In this document: piece after piece, positions 1 to 5,564 of the stretch
Numbering within the stretch: position 1 is the first letter of the stretch
Layout: every line of letters starts with the position of its first letter
NCBI GenBank assembly: GCA_016295895.1
Contig: JAEDKI010000072.1
Location: 1-8,666 of the forward strand
Direction: 5' to 3'
Source of the DNA: Clostridiaceae bacterium
Lineage (GTDB): Bacteria > Bacillota > Clostridia > Oscillospirales > Acutalibacteraceae
Length of the DNA stretch: 8,666 bases
The notes under the pieces: generated by a model
The model's database searches: none
What the model was told of the DNA's origin: nothing
What the model saw: the letters and a program-made list of their open reading frames with translations, nothing else
Made by a program: the position numbers and the translations under genes

Positions 1-1
1 G

Positions 2-166
2 TGCTTTGTGGTTGAAATTTGCTCAAATCTGTTTTATAATGGTAAATTGCAGGTGATAATTTCGCTTGCGGTAACGGCGTGCTTTGTTCCCGTTATGATA
101 TTTTTTGCCGCCCTTGCGAAAAGCAGGCGGCTCAAAGCTTGGGTAAGAAGAAAATTTTTTGTTTAA
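2..166 (+). CDS. C-terminal end of a membrane protein (5' end outside the window)
   Basis: An open frame enters from the left edge and gives 54 residues before TAA at 164-166. The visible part has one clear hydrophobic segment (LQVIISLAVTACFVPVMIFF, about residues 17-36). A strongly basic tail follows (KSRRLKAWVRRKFFV), as expected of a last transmembrane helix with a cytoplasmic C-terminus. The stop lies 20 bp before the M20 peptidase start, with no terminator between, so the two are probably co-transcribed. That would make it a candidate transporter or membrane partner for the peptidase and glycerate kinase, but this is inference. Too little is visible to name a family. No other frame in this stretch is open to the edge with protein-like composition. 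Confidence 0.6.
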   Translation, partial: CFVVEICSNLFYNGKLQVIISLAVTACFVPVMIFFAALAKSRRLKAWVRRKFFV

Positions 167-186
167 TACAGAAAGGATGATCCCGA

Positions 187-1668
187 ATGAAAAAGCGTAT
201 TGCTCCCGTTGCAATTGCGGGCGCTGCTGTTGCAGCAGTTGCCGCAACGGCTGTTAAAGCGGCAAAATTCGTTCCCGAAAAGGTTGATTACGGAACCGCT
301 TCGGTTGAGAATGTCAACGAGCAGAGAGTTGCGGAAAATCTCTCAAAGGCTATCAGTATTCCGACCGTAAGCTATCCTGAAAAGGAAAAAGTTGATTTTT
401 CTCAGTTTGAAAAATTCCACAAGTTCCTTGAGGAAGCTTATCCTCTTGTTCATAAGACCCTGACAAAAGAGGTTGTCTGCGAGGCGAGCCTTATTTATCA
501 TTGGAAAGGCACCAACAGCGACCTTGACCCGATTGCTCTGCTCTCTCATCAGGATGTTGTTCCCGTTTCATCGGGAACGGAGGGCGATTGGGAGCATCCT
601 CCCTTTGAGGGTTTCAATGACGGCGAGTATATCTGGGGCAGAGGCGCTCTCGACATGAAAAACCACCTTATCGGCGTTATGGAAGCCGTTGAAACCCTGC
701 TTGAGGAGGGCTTCACTCCCGAAAGAGATGTTTATCTTCTTTTCGGTCAGGATGAAGAGGTTGTTGCTTCGGATAACGGCGGCGCAAAAGCGATAATGGA
801 AACGCTCAGATCAAGAGGAATCCATCTTGACAGCGTTCTTGACGAGGGCGGCGCAATTCTTCCCGTTGATATCAAGGGCGTTCTGAACAAAAAACAGCTT
901 GTCGGCGTCGGAATCGCCGAAAAAGGCTATGCAGACATCAAAATTTCCGTCAGCGCAAAGGGCGGCCATTCATCTCAGCCTCCCGTTCACTCGGCTCTCG
1001 GCGAGCTTGCCGGGGTTATCAGAGACCTTGAGGGCAATCAGTTCAAAGCGGAGCTTATGCCGTTTGTAAGAGACCTTTTCTCAAGCCTCGGCAGAAACTG
1101 CACTTATCCTGCAAGACTTGTAACCTGCAACATTCCTCTGCTTCAGCCTGTTATCAAAGAGGTTATGAAGAATATTCCGCCTGCCGCCTGCCTTGTCAGA
1201 ACAACAACGGCGGTAACCATGGCGGACGGCAGCCCTGCGGCAAACGTTCTGCCTCAGAAAGCGAGCGTTATCGTCAACTTCAGGCAGATGCCCGGAGTTA
1301 CAACCGACGATGTTGTTAAGCACATAAGGCAGGTTTGCAGAAATAAAAATATTGAAATCGAAGTTCTCAAATCGAAAGAAGCTTCAAAATTCTCTCCCAC
1401 CGATTCAAGAGCATTCAAGGTTATCAAAGAGCTTTGCATGCAGGAGAGCAGTGACAATATCGTTGCGCCTTATCTGGTTATGGGCGGCACCGACGCTTGC
1501 TATTATGAGCCTATCTGCGAGAATATCTACCGCTATTCTCCCTATAAGGTAACCGTCGGTCTGCTTCGCTGCACCCACGGAACAAATGAGAGAATCCCCG
1601 TTTCAACTCTTGCTCCCGGAGTTGCTTTCTTCAAGAGATACATCAGAAAGGCTTCGGCTGAGAAATAA
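187..1668 (+). CDS. Membrane-anchored M20 family metallopeptidase/amidohydrolase (carboxypeptidase S / PM20D1-like)
   Basis: A 493-residue di-zinc amidohydrolase of peptidase family M20. All core motifs are present: SHQDVVPV (H121, D123), GRGALDMKN (bridging D156), GQDEEV (general base E190, zinc ligand E191), LDEGG (D219), the dimerisation-domain KGGHSSQPP (about 258-266), MGGTDACYY (432-440) and CTHGTNE with the last zinc ligand H464. The length and motif spacing fit the carboxypeptidase S / PM20D1 branch, which cleaves peptides ending in an amino acid or N-acyl amino acids, better than the ~400-residue cytosolic members. Residues 1-27 are MKKR followed by an Ala/Val-rich stretch, read as a signal anchor, so the enzyme probably sits on the outer face of the membrane. 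The start is supported by AAAGGA at 172-177. The exact substrate cannot be read from sequence. Confidence 0.9.
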   Translation: MKKRIAPVAIAGAAVAAVAATAVKAAKFVPEKVDYGTASVENVNEQRVAENLSKAISIPTVSYPEKEKVDFSQFEKFHKFLEEAYPLVHKTLTKEVVCEASLIYHWKGTNSDLDPIALLSHQDVVPVSSGTEGDWEHPPFEGFNDGEYIWGRGALDMKNHLIGVMEAVETLLEEGFTPERDVYLLFGQDEEVVASDNGGAKAIMETLRSRGIHLDSVLDEGGAILPVDIKGVLNKKQLVGVGIAEKGYADIKISVSAKGGHSSQPPVHSALGELAGVIRDLEGNQFKAELMPFVRDLFSSLGRNCTYPARLVTCNIPLLQPVIKEVMKNIPPAACLVRTTTAVTMADGSPAANVLPQKASVIVNFRQMPGVTTDDVVKHIRQVCRNKNIEIEVLKSKEASKFSPTDSRAFKVIKELCMQESSDNIVAPYLVMGGTDACYYEPICENIYRYSPYKVTVGLLRCTHGTNERIPVSTLAPGVAFFKRYIRKASAEK

Positions 1669-2795
1669 TGCGTTCGGTTTTGATTGCGCCCGACAGCTTC
1701 AAGGGCACGCTGACTGCCCGTGAGGTGTGCGATATCATAGCCCGTGCATTCACGGACACAATTCCGGATATAAAAATAACAAAGCTCCCTGCTGCCGACG
1801 GCGGCGAGGGGCTTTGCGCCTGTTTGGAGGATATTCTCGGCGGCAAGAGGGAGAAAGCCGAGGTTTGCGGCGTTTTCGGGGAGAAAATGTGCGCCGAATA
1901 TCTCATGCTCGGCGACGGCACGGCTGTTATCGAAACTGCGGCATGTGCGGGGCTTCCGCTTGTTGGCGAGAGAAAAAATCCCGAAAAGGCGACGACCTTC
2001 GGGGTCGGCGAGCTTATCGCAGATGCGGTAAATAAGGGAGCAAAAAGAATTTTGCTCGGGCTTGGAGGCAGCGCAACGAATGACTGCGGCGCAGGCTTGG
2101 CGGCGGCTCTCGGCTGGGGCTTTGAGGATAAAGACGGCAACCGTTTTGTTCCGACGGGCGGAACTCTCGCCGGAGTCAGCAAGATAATTGCGCCCGAAAA
2201 GCCGCTCAGCGTTCCCGTGACGGCGGCATGCGATGTTGATAATCCGCTTTTCGGAGAGAGCGGAGCGGCATATGTTTTTGCGCCGCAAAAGGGAGCGGAC
2301 GAAGCAATGGTCAAGCGGCTTGATTCGGGCTTGCGCCATATTGCGGAAATCATTAAAAGGGTTTTGAATATTGATGTTTCAAAAATAAAAGGAGCAGGAG
2401 CGGCAGGCGGCATGGGAGCGGGGGCTGTTGCATTCCTCGGAGCGGAACTTAAAAAAGGAATTGATATTATTCTTAATGCGGCGGATTTTGACGGCAAAGC
2501 CGCAAACGCAGACCTGATAATAACGGGCGAAGGGAGACTTGATTTTCAGAGCGTCAACGGCAAGGTCGTTTCGGGCGTTGCGGAAAGGGCGGCAAGGCTC
2601 GGCAAACCCGTTATCGCAATTTGCGGAAGCAGGGGAGAGGGCGCAGAAAAAATTAAAGCTCTCGGAGTTTCGGAGCTTTTCTTTTCATGCGAATCCGAAA
2701 AACCTTTTGACGAAATCACCAAAACCTGCCGTGAAGATTTGTATAAAACATCAGTTGAGGCGGCAAAAGATACGCTTCGCTTATTAAAATGGTAA
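1668..2795 (+). CDS. glxK: Glycerate 2-kinase (GlxK/GarK family)
   Basis: A cytosolic kinase of 375 residues, the usual length for glycerate kinase type 1. It phosphorylates D-glycerate with ATP; GarK/GlxK-type enzymes make 2-phosphoglycerate, which enters lower glycolysis. Family hallmarks appear in order: N-terminal APDSFKGTLTA (7-17), PAADGGEG (41-48), GLGGSATNDCGAG (131-143), CDVDNPLFG (188-196), APQKGAD (205-211), GAGAAGGMGAG (242-252) and ITGEGRLDFQSVNGKVV (285-301). The ATG overlaps the TAA of the peptidase gene by one base (TAATG). A weak AGAAAGG lies 16 bases upstream, so translation is probably coupled to the peptidase. The pairing with a peptidase rather than with glyoxylate/tartronate genes is not the classical glycerate context, so its physiological feed is unclear. 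A terminator follows at 2905-2939. Confidence 0.95.
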   Translation: MRSVLIAPDSFKGTLTAREVCDIIARAFTDTIPDIKITKLPAADGGEGLCACLEDILGGKREKAEVCGVFGEKMCAEYLMLGDGTAVIETAACAGLPLVGERKNPEKATTFGVGELIADAVNKGAKRILLGLGGSATNDCGAGLAAALGWGFEDKDGNRFVPTGGTLAGVSKIIAPEKPLSVPVTAACDVDNPLFGESGAAYVFAPQKGADEAMVKRLDSGLRHIAEIIKRVLNIDVSKIKGAGAAGGMGAGAVAFLGAELKKGIDIILNAADFDGKAANADLIITGEGRLDFQSVNGKVVSGVAERAARLGKPVIAICGSRGEGAEKIKALGVSELFFSCESEKPFDEITKTCREDLYKTSVEAAKDTLRLLKW

Positions 2796-2837
2796 ATTTC
2801 ACCGCCGAATCATCATATAATATCCCGAGGTGATGTG

Positions 2838-2978
2838 ATGAACACGAGAGATAATATAAGGGATTTCGGCGCAGAGCCTGCGGTTTTGAATTCGGTGAAA
2901 CATGAAAAGCCTGAGGAGACAATCTTCTCAGGCTTTTTTGCGTTCGGAATTCAATTATTTTCAGTTCGATTTTTCTGA
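2838..2978 (+). pseudogene. Probable remnant of a small cupin gene (46 codons), overlapping the operon terminator
   Basis: A good ribosome-binding site (GAGGTGA, 2827-2833) stands 4-5 bases before ATG 2838. The frame reads MNTRDNIRDFGAEPAVLN for about 18 residues and then runs straight through an intrinsic terminator, ending at TGA 2976-2978. From memory of the family, the opening (N-[IV]-R-D-[FY]-G-x-E-P-x-V-x-N) resembles the start of small single-domain cupin proteins common in gut Firmicutes, whose next residues would be an acidic linker and the beta-barrel. None of that barrel is present. The simplest reading is a deletion that kept the translation start and fused it to the terminator. 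Alternatives are a real micropeptide, a leader peptide or chance. The cupin resemblance was not tested by search. Confidence 0.4.
2905..2939 (+). terminator. Intrinsic terminator of the peptidase-glycerate kinase operon
   Basis: A stem 2905-2919 pairs with 2923-2937 around a 3-base loop (CAA), followed by a T-run (2934-2939). The GC-rich core is AGCCTGAG. The only non-Watson-Crick position (2916/2926) is a G-U wobble in plus-strand RNA but a C-A mismatch in minus-strand RNA, so the plus strand is the functional direction. It is the first strong terminator after glxK, about 110 bp past its stop. Confidence 0.9.
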
Positions 2979-3020
2979 TAATTATCGGGTTTCGGTTCAA
3001 TGCCATACTCGGCAATAGTG

Positions 3021-3067
3021 AAAAATAAAAGCAAAAAGCCTCTCGATAATGAGAGACTCTTTGCTTT
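3021..3067 (-). terminator. Minus-strand intrinsic terminator of the small RNA
   Basis: Positions 3028-3044 pair with 3051-3067 around the loop 3045-3050. On the plus strand, pairs 3036/3059 (A,C) and 3039/3056 (C,A) are mismatches. In minus-strand RNA the same positions become U-G and G-U wobbles, giving an unbroken stem of about 17 bp. The stem is followed by TTTT, an A and TTTTT on the minus strand. Both facts say it works in the minus direction. Confidence 0.75.
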
Positions 3068-3114
3068 GGTTATTTATCCGAACTGATGCTGGTATTCCTA
3101 TTGATTATTTTCAT
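3021..3114 (-). ncRNA. Candidate small RNA of about 90 nt, minus strand
   Basis: This is a complete short transcription unit in a gap with no annotated gene. A near-consensus promoter (3119-3147) predicts initiation near 3112-3114. A strong hairpin (3028-3067) with a U-rich tail predicts termination near 3021. The transcript would have an unpaired or weakly paired 5' part (3114-3068, including AGGAAUACCAGC) and a long 3' terminator stem. It runs opposite to spoIVB and points back toward the glycerate kinase operon terminator. It also contains a 14-codon frame starting at AUG 3114 and ending with UAA at 3072-3070 (MKIINRNTSISSDK), which would be leaderless and so is not necessarily translated. 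I do not recognise an Rfam family. A trans-acting sRNA is the working guess. A promoter-terminator pair left by a decayed gene is the main alternative. Confidence 0.55.
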
Positions 3115-3118
3115 GTAT

Positions 3119-3147
3119 AGTATAACACAAAGCTTTTGATTTGTCAC
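3119..3147 (-). promoter_or_regulatory. Sigma-A-type promoter for the minus-strand small RNA
   Basis: Read on the minus strand, the -35 is GTGACA (3147-3142, 5 of 6 to consensus). The spacer is exactly 17 bases, and the -10 is TATACT (3124-3119, 5 of 6) with an upstream TGT giving an extended -10. Upstream of the -35, A- and T-runs at about 3151-3178 resemble an UP element. The predicted start is about 3112-3114. No minus-strand gene lies within reach other than the short hairpin-ended transcript. Confidence 0.65.
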
Positions 3148-3275
3148 GCATTTTTTGATAAAAAAGCAAAAATTTTTAATCGGTTTTTTCAGAAATAAAT
3201 AATTGAAAGCGAGAAAAATTTTTACGGCTTAATTATCCGCCGTTTATTGCGTTGCATACGAGCCAAATTATTAAG
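3148..3275. other. AT-rich intergenic stretch upstream of spoIVB
   Basis: No coding frame is supported here. The left part carries A/T runs that probably belong to the divergent small RNA promoter. On the right, GTTTA (3242-3246), 17 bases and CAAATTA (3264-3270) form a weak match to forespore sigma-F/sigma-G promoters (GHATR / CATNNTA type). It is in the right place for spoIVB, which in Bacillus is transcribed by sigma-F and sigma-G. The match has one base off in each element, so it is only a suggestion. Confidence 0.3.
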
Positions 3276-3331
3276 GCAGCGAAAATATTTTTAACGCTGC
3301 AGAAAAAAGCTTTGCAATGAAAACGCAAAGC
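3276..3331 (+). promoter_or_regulatory. Two consecutive hairpins in the spoIVB leader
   Basis: Stem one pairs GCAGCG (3276-3281) with CGCTGC (3295-3300) across an A/T loop. Stem two pairs GCTTTGC (3309-3315) with GCAAAGC (3325-3331) across a 9-base loop. Neither is followed by a T-run on either strand, so neither is a terminator. The second ends 13 bases before the GGAGGTGA ribosome-binding site (3345-3352). They may stabilise the mRNA or set translation; no known riboswitch class is recognised. Confidence 0.45.
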
Positions 3332-3355
3332 ATAAAAAGGATACGGAGGTGAACG

Positions 3356-4573
3356 ATGAAGCGATTTTTTAAAGCTGTGAGTGCGGCGCTTTTTGTGCTT
3401 TGTGCGGCTGTTTACGGCTTTGTTGCCTACGGTGCGTCAAGCCTGCCTGATGAAATATGCATAACCGAAGACGAAAGCGTGAATTTGGGTGAAATCTATT
3501 CGGTTCAGACGGTTGAAACGGTTCAGGCGGCTTCCTCAGATGGTAGCGGCAGAGTTTGCAAATCGAAGATTACCGCTCTGAAGCTTTTTCCGGTTAAGGA
3601 TATGACGGTCAATGTCTCCAAGCGAAGATATGTTTCGCTCGGCGGTGATGTTTTCGGAATCAAGCTGTATACAAAAGGTATAATAGTTGTCAGCGTGGAT
3701 TCGGTAACAACCCGGAACGGCTCGGTTGACCCTGCATCGGCTGCCGGGCTGAAATGCGGAGATTTGATAACGCATATAAACGGCAAGGCGGCTCTCAGCT
3801 CTCAGCAGCTTACAGACTCAGTTGAACAGTCGCAAGGCAAAGCCCTGAGGCTGAGGATTAACAGAGAAGGAGAAACTCTTGAGCTTAATCTGAAGCCTGC
3901 ACTTTCCGTCAACGGCGGTTATAAGGCCGGAATATGGGTCAGAGACAGCTCCGCAGGCATCGGAACCGTAACCTTTTATGACAATGCCTCGGGAATGTTT
4001 GCAGGGCTTGGCCACGGAGTCTGCGATGTTGACACGGGAAAAATTATGCCGCTTAACAACGGCGAAGCCGTTAAAGCAAAGGTAAACGGATTTTATAAGA
4101 GCAGCGCAGGCAATCCGGGAGAGCTTTGCGGAGTGTTCACGGATGCCGCTCTGGGCAGTCTTCGGGTTAATCACGAAACGGGAATCTTCGGCGATCTTCT
4201 GAAACCCATTGAAGCGAAAACCGTCCCCGTTGCGCTTGAAAGCGAGGTCAGGGTCGGCAAGGCTCAGGTGATAACGACAATCGACGACAGCGGACCTCAA
4301 TATTATGATATCGAAATTATCAAAGTATATCCGTCATCGGATTTATCAACAAGAAATATGATAATCAAAGTTACGGATAAAGAGCTTCTTGAAAAAACCG
4401 GGGGAATAGTTCAGGGAATGAGCGGAAGCCCGATAATTCAGAATTCAATGCTGGTCGGTGCGGTGACTCATGTTTTCATTAATTCAACCGATCAGGGCTA
4501 CGGAATATTTGCCGCAAGGATGCTTGACACAATGGATAATCTCAAAAATGCCGAGCAGGCTCTTGCGTCATAA
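3356..4573 (+). CDS. spoIVB: SpoIVB serine peptidase (family S55), sporulation
   Basis: SpoIVB is made in the forespore and secreted into the space between the two spore membranes. There it cleaves SpoIVFA (and SpoIIQ in Bacillus), which frees SpoIVFB to process pro-sigma-K in the mother cell. The 405 residues show an N-terminal membrane/signal segment (about 4-25), a PDZ domain (about 98-180; DPASAAGLKCGDLITHINGK) and a C-terminal S55 protease domain. The catalytic residues match the Bacillus protein: His in GLGHGVCD (H220), Asp in VTDKELLEKTGG (D341) and Ser in GMSGSP (S356). The Asp-Ser spacing of 15 equals D363-S378 of B. subtilis. Start ATG 3356 follows a full GGAGGTGA at 6 bases. The 3' neighbour spo0A is the conserved partner; recN, its usual Bacillus upstream neighbour, is absent here. 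Confidence 0.97.
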   Translation: MKRFFKAVSAALFVLCAAVYGFVAYGASSLPDEICITEDESVNLGEIYSVQTVETVQAASSDGSGRVCKSKITALKLFPVKDMTVNVSKRRYVSLGGDVFGIKLYTKGIIVVSVDSVTTRNGSVDPASAAGLKCGDLITHINGKAALSSQQLTDSVEQSQGKALRLRINREGETLELNLKPALSVNGGYKAGIWVRDSSAGIGTVTFYDNASGMFAGLGHGVCDVDTGKIMPLNNGEAVKAKVNGFYKSSAGNPGELCGVFTDAALGSLRVNHETGIFGDLLKPIEAKTVPVALESEVRVGKAQVITTIDDSGPQYYDIEIIKVYPSSDLSTRNMIIKVTDKELLEKTGGIVQGMSGSPIIQNSMLVGAVTHVFINSTDQGYGIFAARMLDTMDNLKNAEQALAS

Positions 4574-4584
4574 CGGTGAGCTGA

Positions 4585-4600
4585 TGTCGAAAACTGCGAA
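4585..4600 (+). promoter_or_regulatory. Spo0A-binding box (0A box) upstream of the spo0A promoter
   Basis: TGTCGAA at 4585-4591 is a perfect match to the Spo0A box (TGNCGAA). A degenerate second copy, TGCGAA, follows at 4595-4600, ten bases on, about one helical turn. The pair sits 12 bases after the spoIVB stop and about 38 bases upstream of the spo0A -35 hexamer, a place consistent with autoregulation by Spo0A~P. Function is inferred from position and match only. Confidence 0.55.
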
Positions 4601-4629
4601 ATAATTTCCAAAAAATCCCACAAAATTTA

Positions 4630-4658
4630 TTGACAATTTTGACAATTTATGGTAATAT
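4630..4658 (+). promoter_or_regulatory. Sigma-A promoter of spo0A
   Basis: A perfect -35 TTGACA (4630-4635), a 17-base spacer and -10 TAATAT (4653-4658, 4 of 6) preceded by TGG (extended -10 form). The predicted start near 4665 gives a leader of about 69 nt. The -35 lies in a perfect tandem repeat of TTGACAATT (4630-4638 and 4639-4647); the second copy has no -10 at proper spacing. No clear terminator separates spoIVB from this promoter, so some read-through is possible. No sigma-H promoter was recognised. Confidence 0.75.
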
Positions 4659-4678
4659 ATCCGTGAACTAAGGCAATG

Positions 4679-4726
4679 CCGCACAGCTTATGCCATAAGA
4701 GTGCGGATGCCGCAAAAAAGCGGAGG
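4679..4726 (+). promoter_or_regulatory. Structured spo0A leader with hairpins reaching the ribosome-binding site
   Basis: CCGCAC (4679-4684) pairs with GTGCGG (4701-4706), extended inside by CTTAT (4687-4691) with ATAAG (4695-4699). Downstream, CCGC (4710-4713) can pair with GCGG (4720-4723), covering the first two bases of the Shine-Dalgarno GGAGG (4722-4726). Alternatively it can pair with GCGG at 4703-4706, which excludes both other stems. The leader therefore has mutually exclusive folds, one of which partly hides the ribosome site. No ligand or known RNA class is recognised. Confidence 0.4.
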
Positions 4727-4733
4727 TAAAACC

Positions 4734-5495
4734 ATGAGAAAAATGTTAAAAGCAATGATTACCGAGGACGGAAGCGAAACATCGCATGAGTTGGCAGGAA
4801 TTTTGCGTTCCAACGGCTTTGAAGTGTCAACCGTCATCAAAGACGGCGCTCAGATTATTTCAAAGCTCAAAGAGGGTGAAAGACCCGATGTCCTTTTGAT
4901 GGATGGGTTTATGCCGAGGCTCGATGCGCTCGGAGTGCTCAGAGAAATGGATTCCATGCGCCTTGAAAAAAGACCGATAGTTATGGTTCTTTCAAGCACG
5001 GATAATTCAAGGTTTGAGAGCGAGGTTCTCAACAGCGGCGCAGATTATTATTTCCTGAAACCCTATAATCCGTCAATGCTTGCGGAAAGAGTGATTCAGT
5101 TTGCAAGCCTCAGCGGTTCCGTTGCCGAAAAGACGGGCGTTAAGGATCTGGAGGTCGTTGTTTCGCAGATAATGCATCAGATAGGAGTTCCCGCTCACAT
5201 CAGAGGGTATCAGTATCTGAGAGAAGCGATAATACTGTCGGTTAACAACAGCGAGATGATAAGCTCAGTAACAAAAGTCCTTTATCCGACGGTTGCAAAG
5301 GTGTTCAAAACCACACCGTCAAGAGTTGAGAGAGCGATAAGACATGCTATTGAGGTTGCATGGGACAGAGGAGATGTTGATGTTCTCAGCTCGTATTTCG
5401 GCTACACGATTCAAAATGAAAGAGGCAAGCCGACCAACAGCGAATTTATAGCAATGATCAGCGATAATCTGAAGCTGAGAATGAAAGCGGTATAA
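4734..5495 (+). CDS. spo0A: Spo0A, response regulator and master regulator of sporulation
   Basis: A 253-residue response regulator that, once phosphorylated, binds 0A boxes and switches on entry into sporulation. The receiver domain (about 5-125) has the acidic pair E11-D12, the phosphoacceptor D57 (LLMDGFMPRLDALG), S87/S88 at the conserved Ser/Thr position and K109 (FLKPY). A linker leads to the Spo0A C-terminal DNA-binding domain (about 140-250), with the nearly invariant helix-turn-helix TTPSRVERAIRHAIEVAW (193-210) and the tail KPTNSEFIAMISDNL. In Clostridia, orphan histidine kinases usually phosphorylate Spo0A directly; none is encoded here. ATG 4734 was chosen because GGAGG (4722-4726) stands 7 bases before it. 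The frame is open back to GTG 4701, but that would put the ribosome site inside the gene and add residues the family lacks. Confidence 0.98.
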   Translation: MRKMLKAMITEDGSETSHELAGILRSNGFEVSTVIKDGAQIISKLKEGERPDVLLMDGFMPRLDALGVLREMDSMRLEKRPIVMVLSSTDNSRFESEVLNSGADYYFLKPYNPSMLAERVIQFASLSGSVAEKTGVKDLEVVVSQIMHQIGVPAHIRGYQYLREAIILSVNNSEMISSVTKVLYPTVAKVFKTTPSRVERAIRHAIEVAWDRGDVDVLSSYFGYTIQNERGKPTNSEFIAMISDNLKLRMKAV

Positions 5496-5504
5496 GACAA
5501 AAAA

Positions 5505-5550
5505 GGAGCGTATCTTCAAAGGCAATGCCGATGAGGATACGCTCCGATTA
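5505..5550. terminator. Bidirectional terminator between convergent spo0A and the minus-strand operon
   Basis: GGAGCGTATC (5505-5514) pairs with GATACGCTCC (5536-5545), extended by three further pairs (5515-5517 with 5533-5535). The loop holds a small GGC-AAT-GCC inner stem (5521-5529). On the plus strand the stem is followed by ATTATTTTT. On the minus strand it is followed by TTTTTT (5504-5499). It begins nine bases after the spo0A stop and 20 bases after the stop of the facing gene, so it serves both. Confidence 0.85.
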
Positions 5551-5564
5551 TTTTTCATTATGTT

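Noticed and set aside
1542..2497. Two long minus-strand frames (265 and 284 codons) opposite glycerate kinase
   Set aside because: Both lie antisense to a gene with clear family motifs. Their translations are rich in Ala, Pro, Ser and Arg without domain features, as expected from the complement of a codon-biased gene.
2814..2822. CATATAATA resembling a sigma-K/sigma-E -10 element just after glxK
   Set aside because: The -35 region is poor, and a start from here would begin inside the ribosome site of the following short frame, so it cannot sensibly drive it.
3028..3067. Plus-strand terminator reading of the 3028-3067 hairpin
   Set aside because: On the plus strand two pairs are A-C mismatches and the following sequence (GGTTATTT) is a weak tail. 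The minus-strand reading is better on both counts.
4639..4661. Second TTGACA (4639-4644) as an alternative -35 for spo0A
   Set aside because: No -10-like hexamer lies 16-18 bases downstream, whereas the first TTGACA has TAATAT at exactly 17.
4701..4733. GTG 4701 as the spo0A start
   Set aside because: It would place the GGAGG site (4722-4726) inside the coding region, lies in the 3' arm of a leader hairpin, and adds 11 residues not found in Spo0A.
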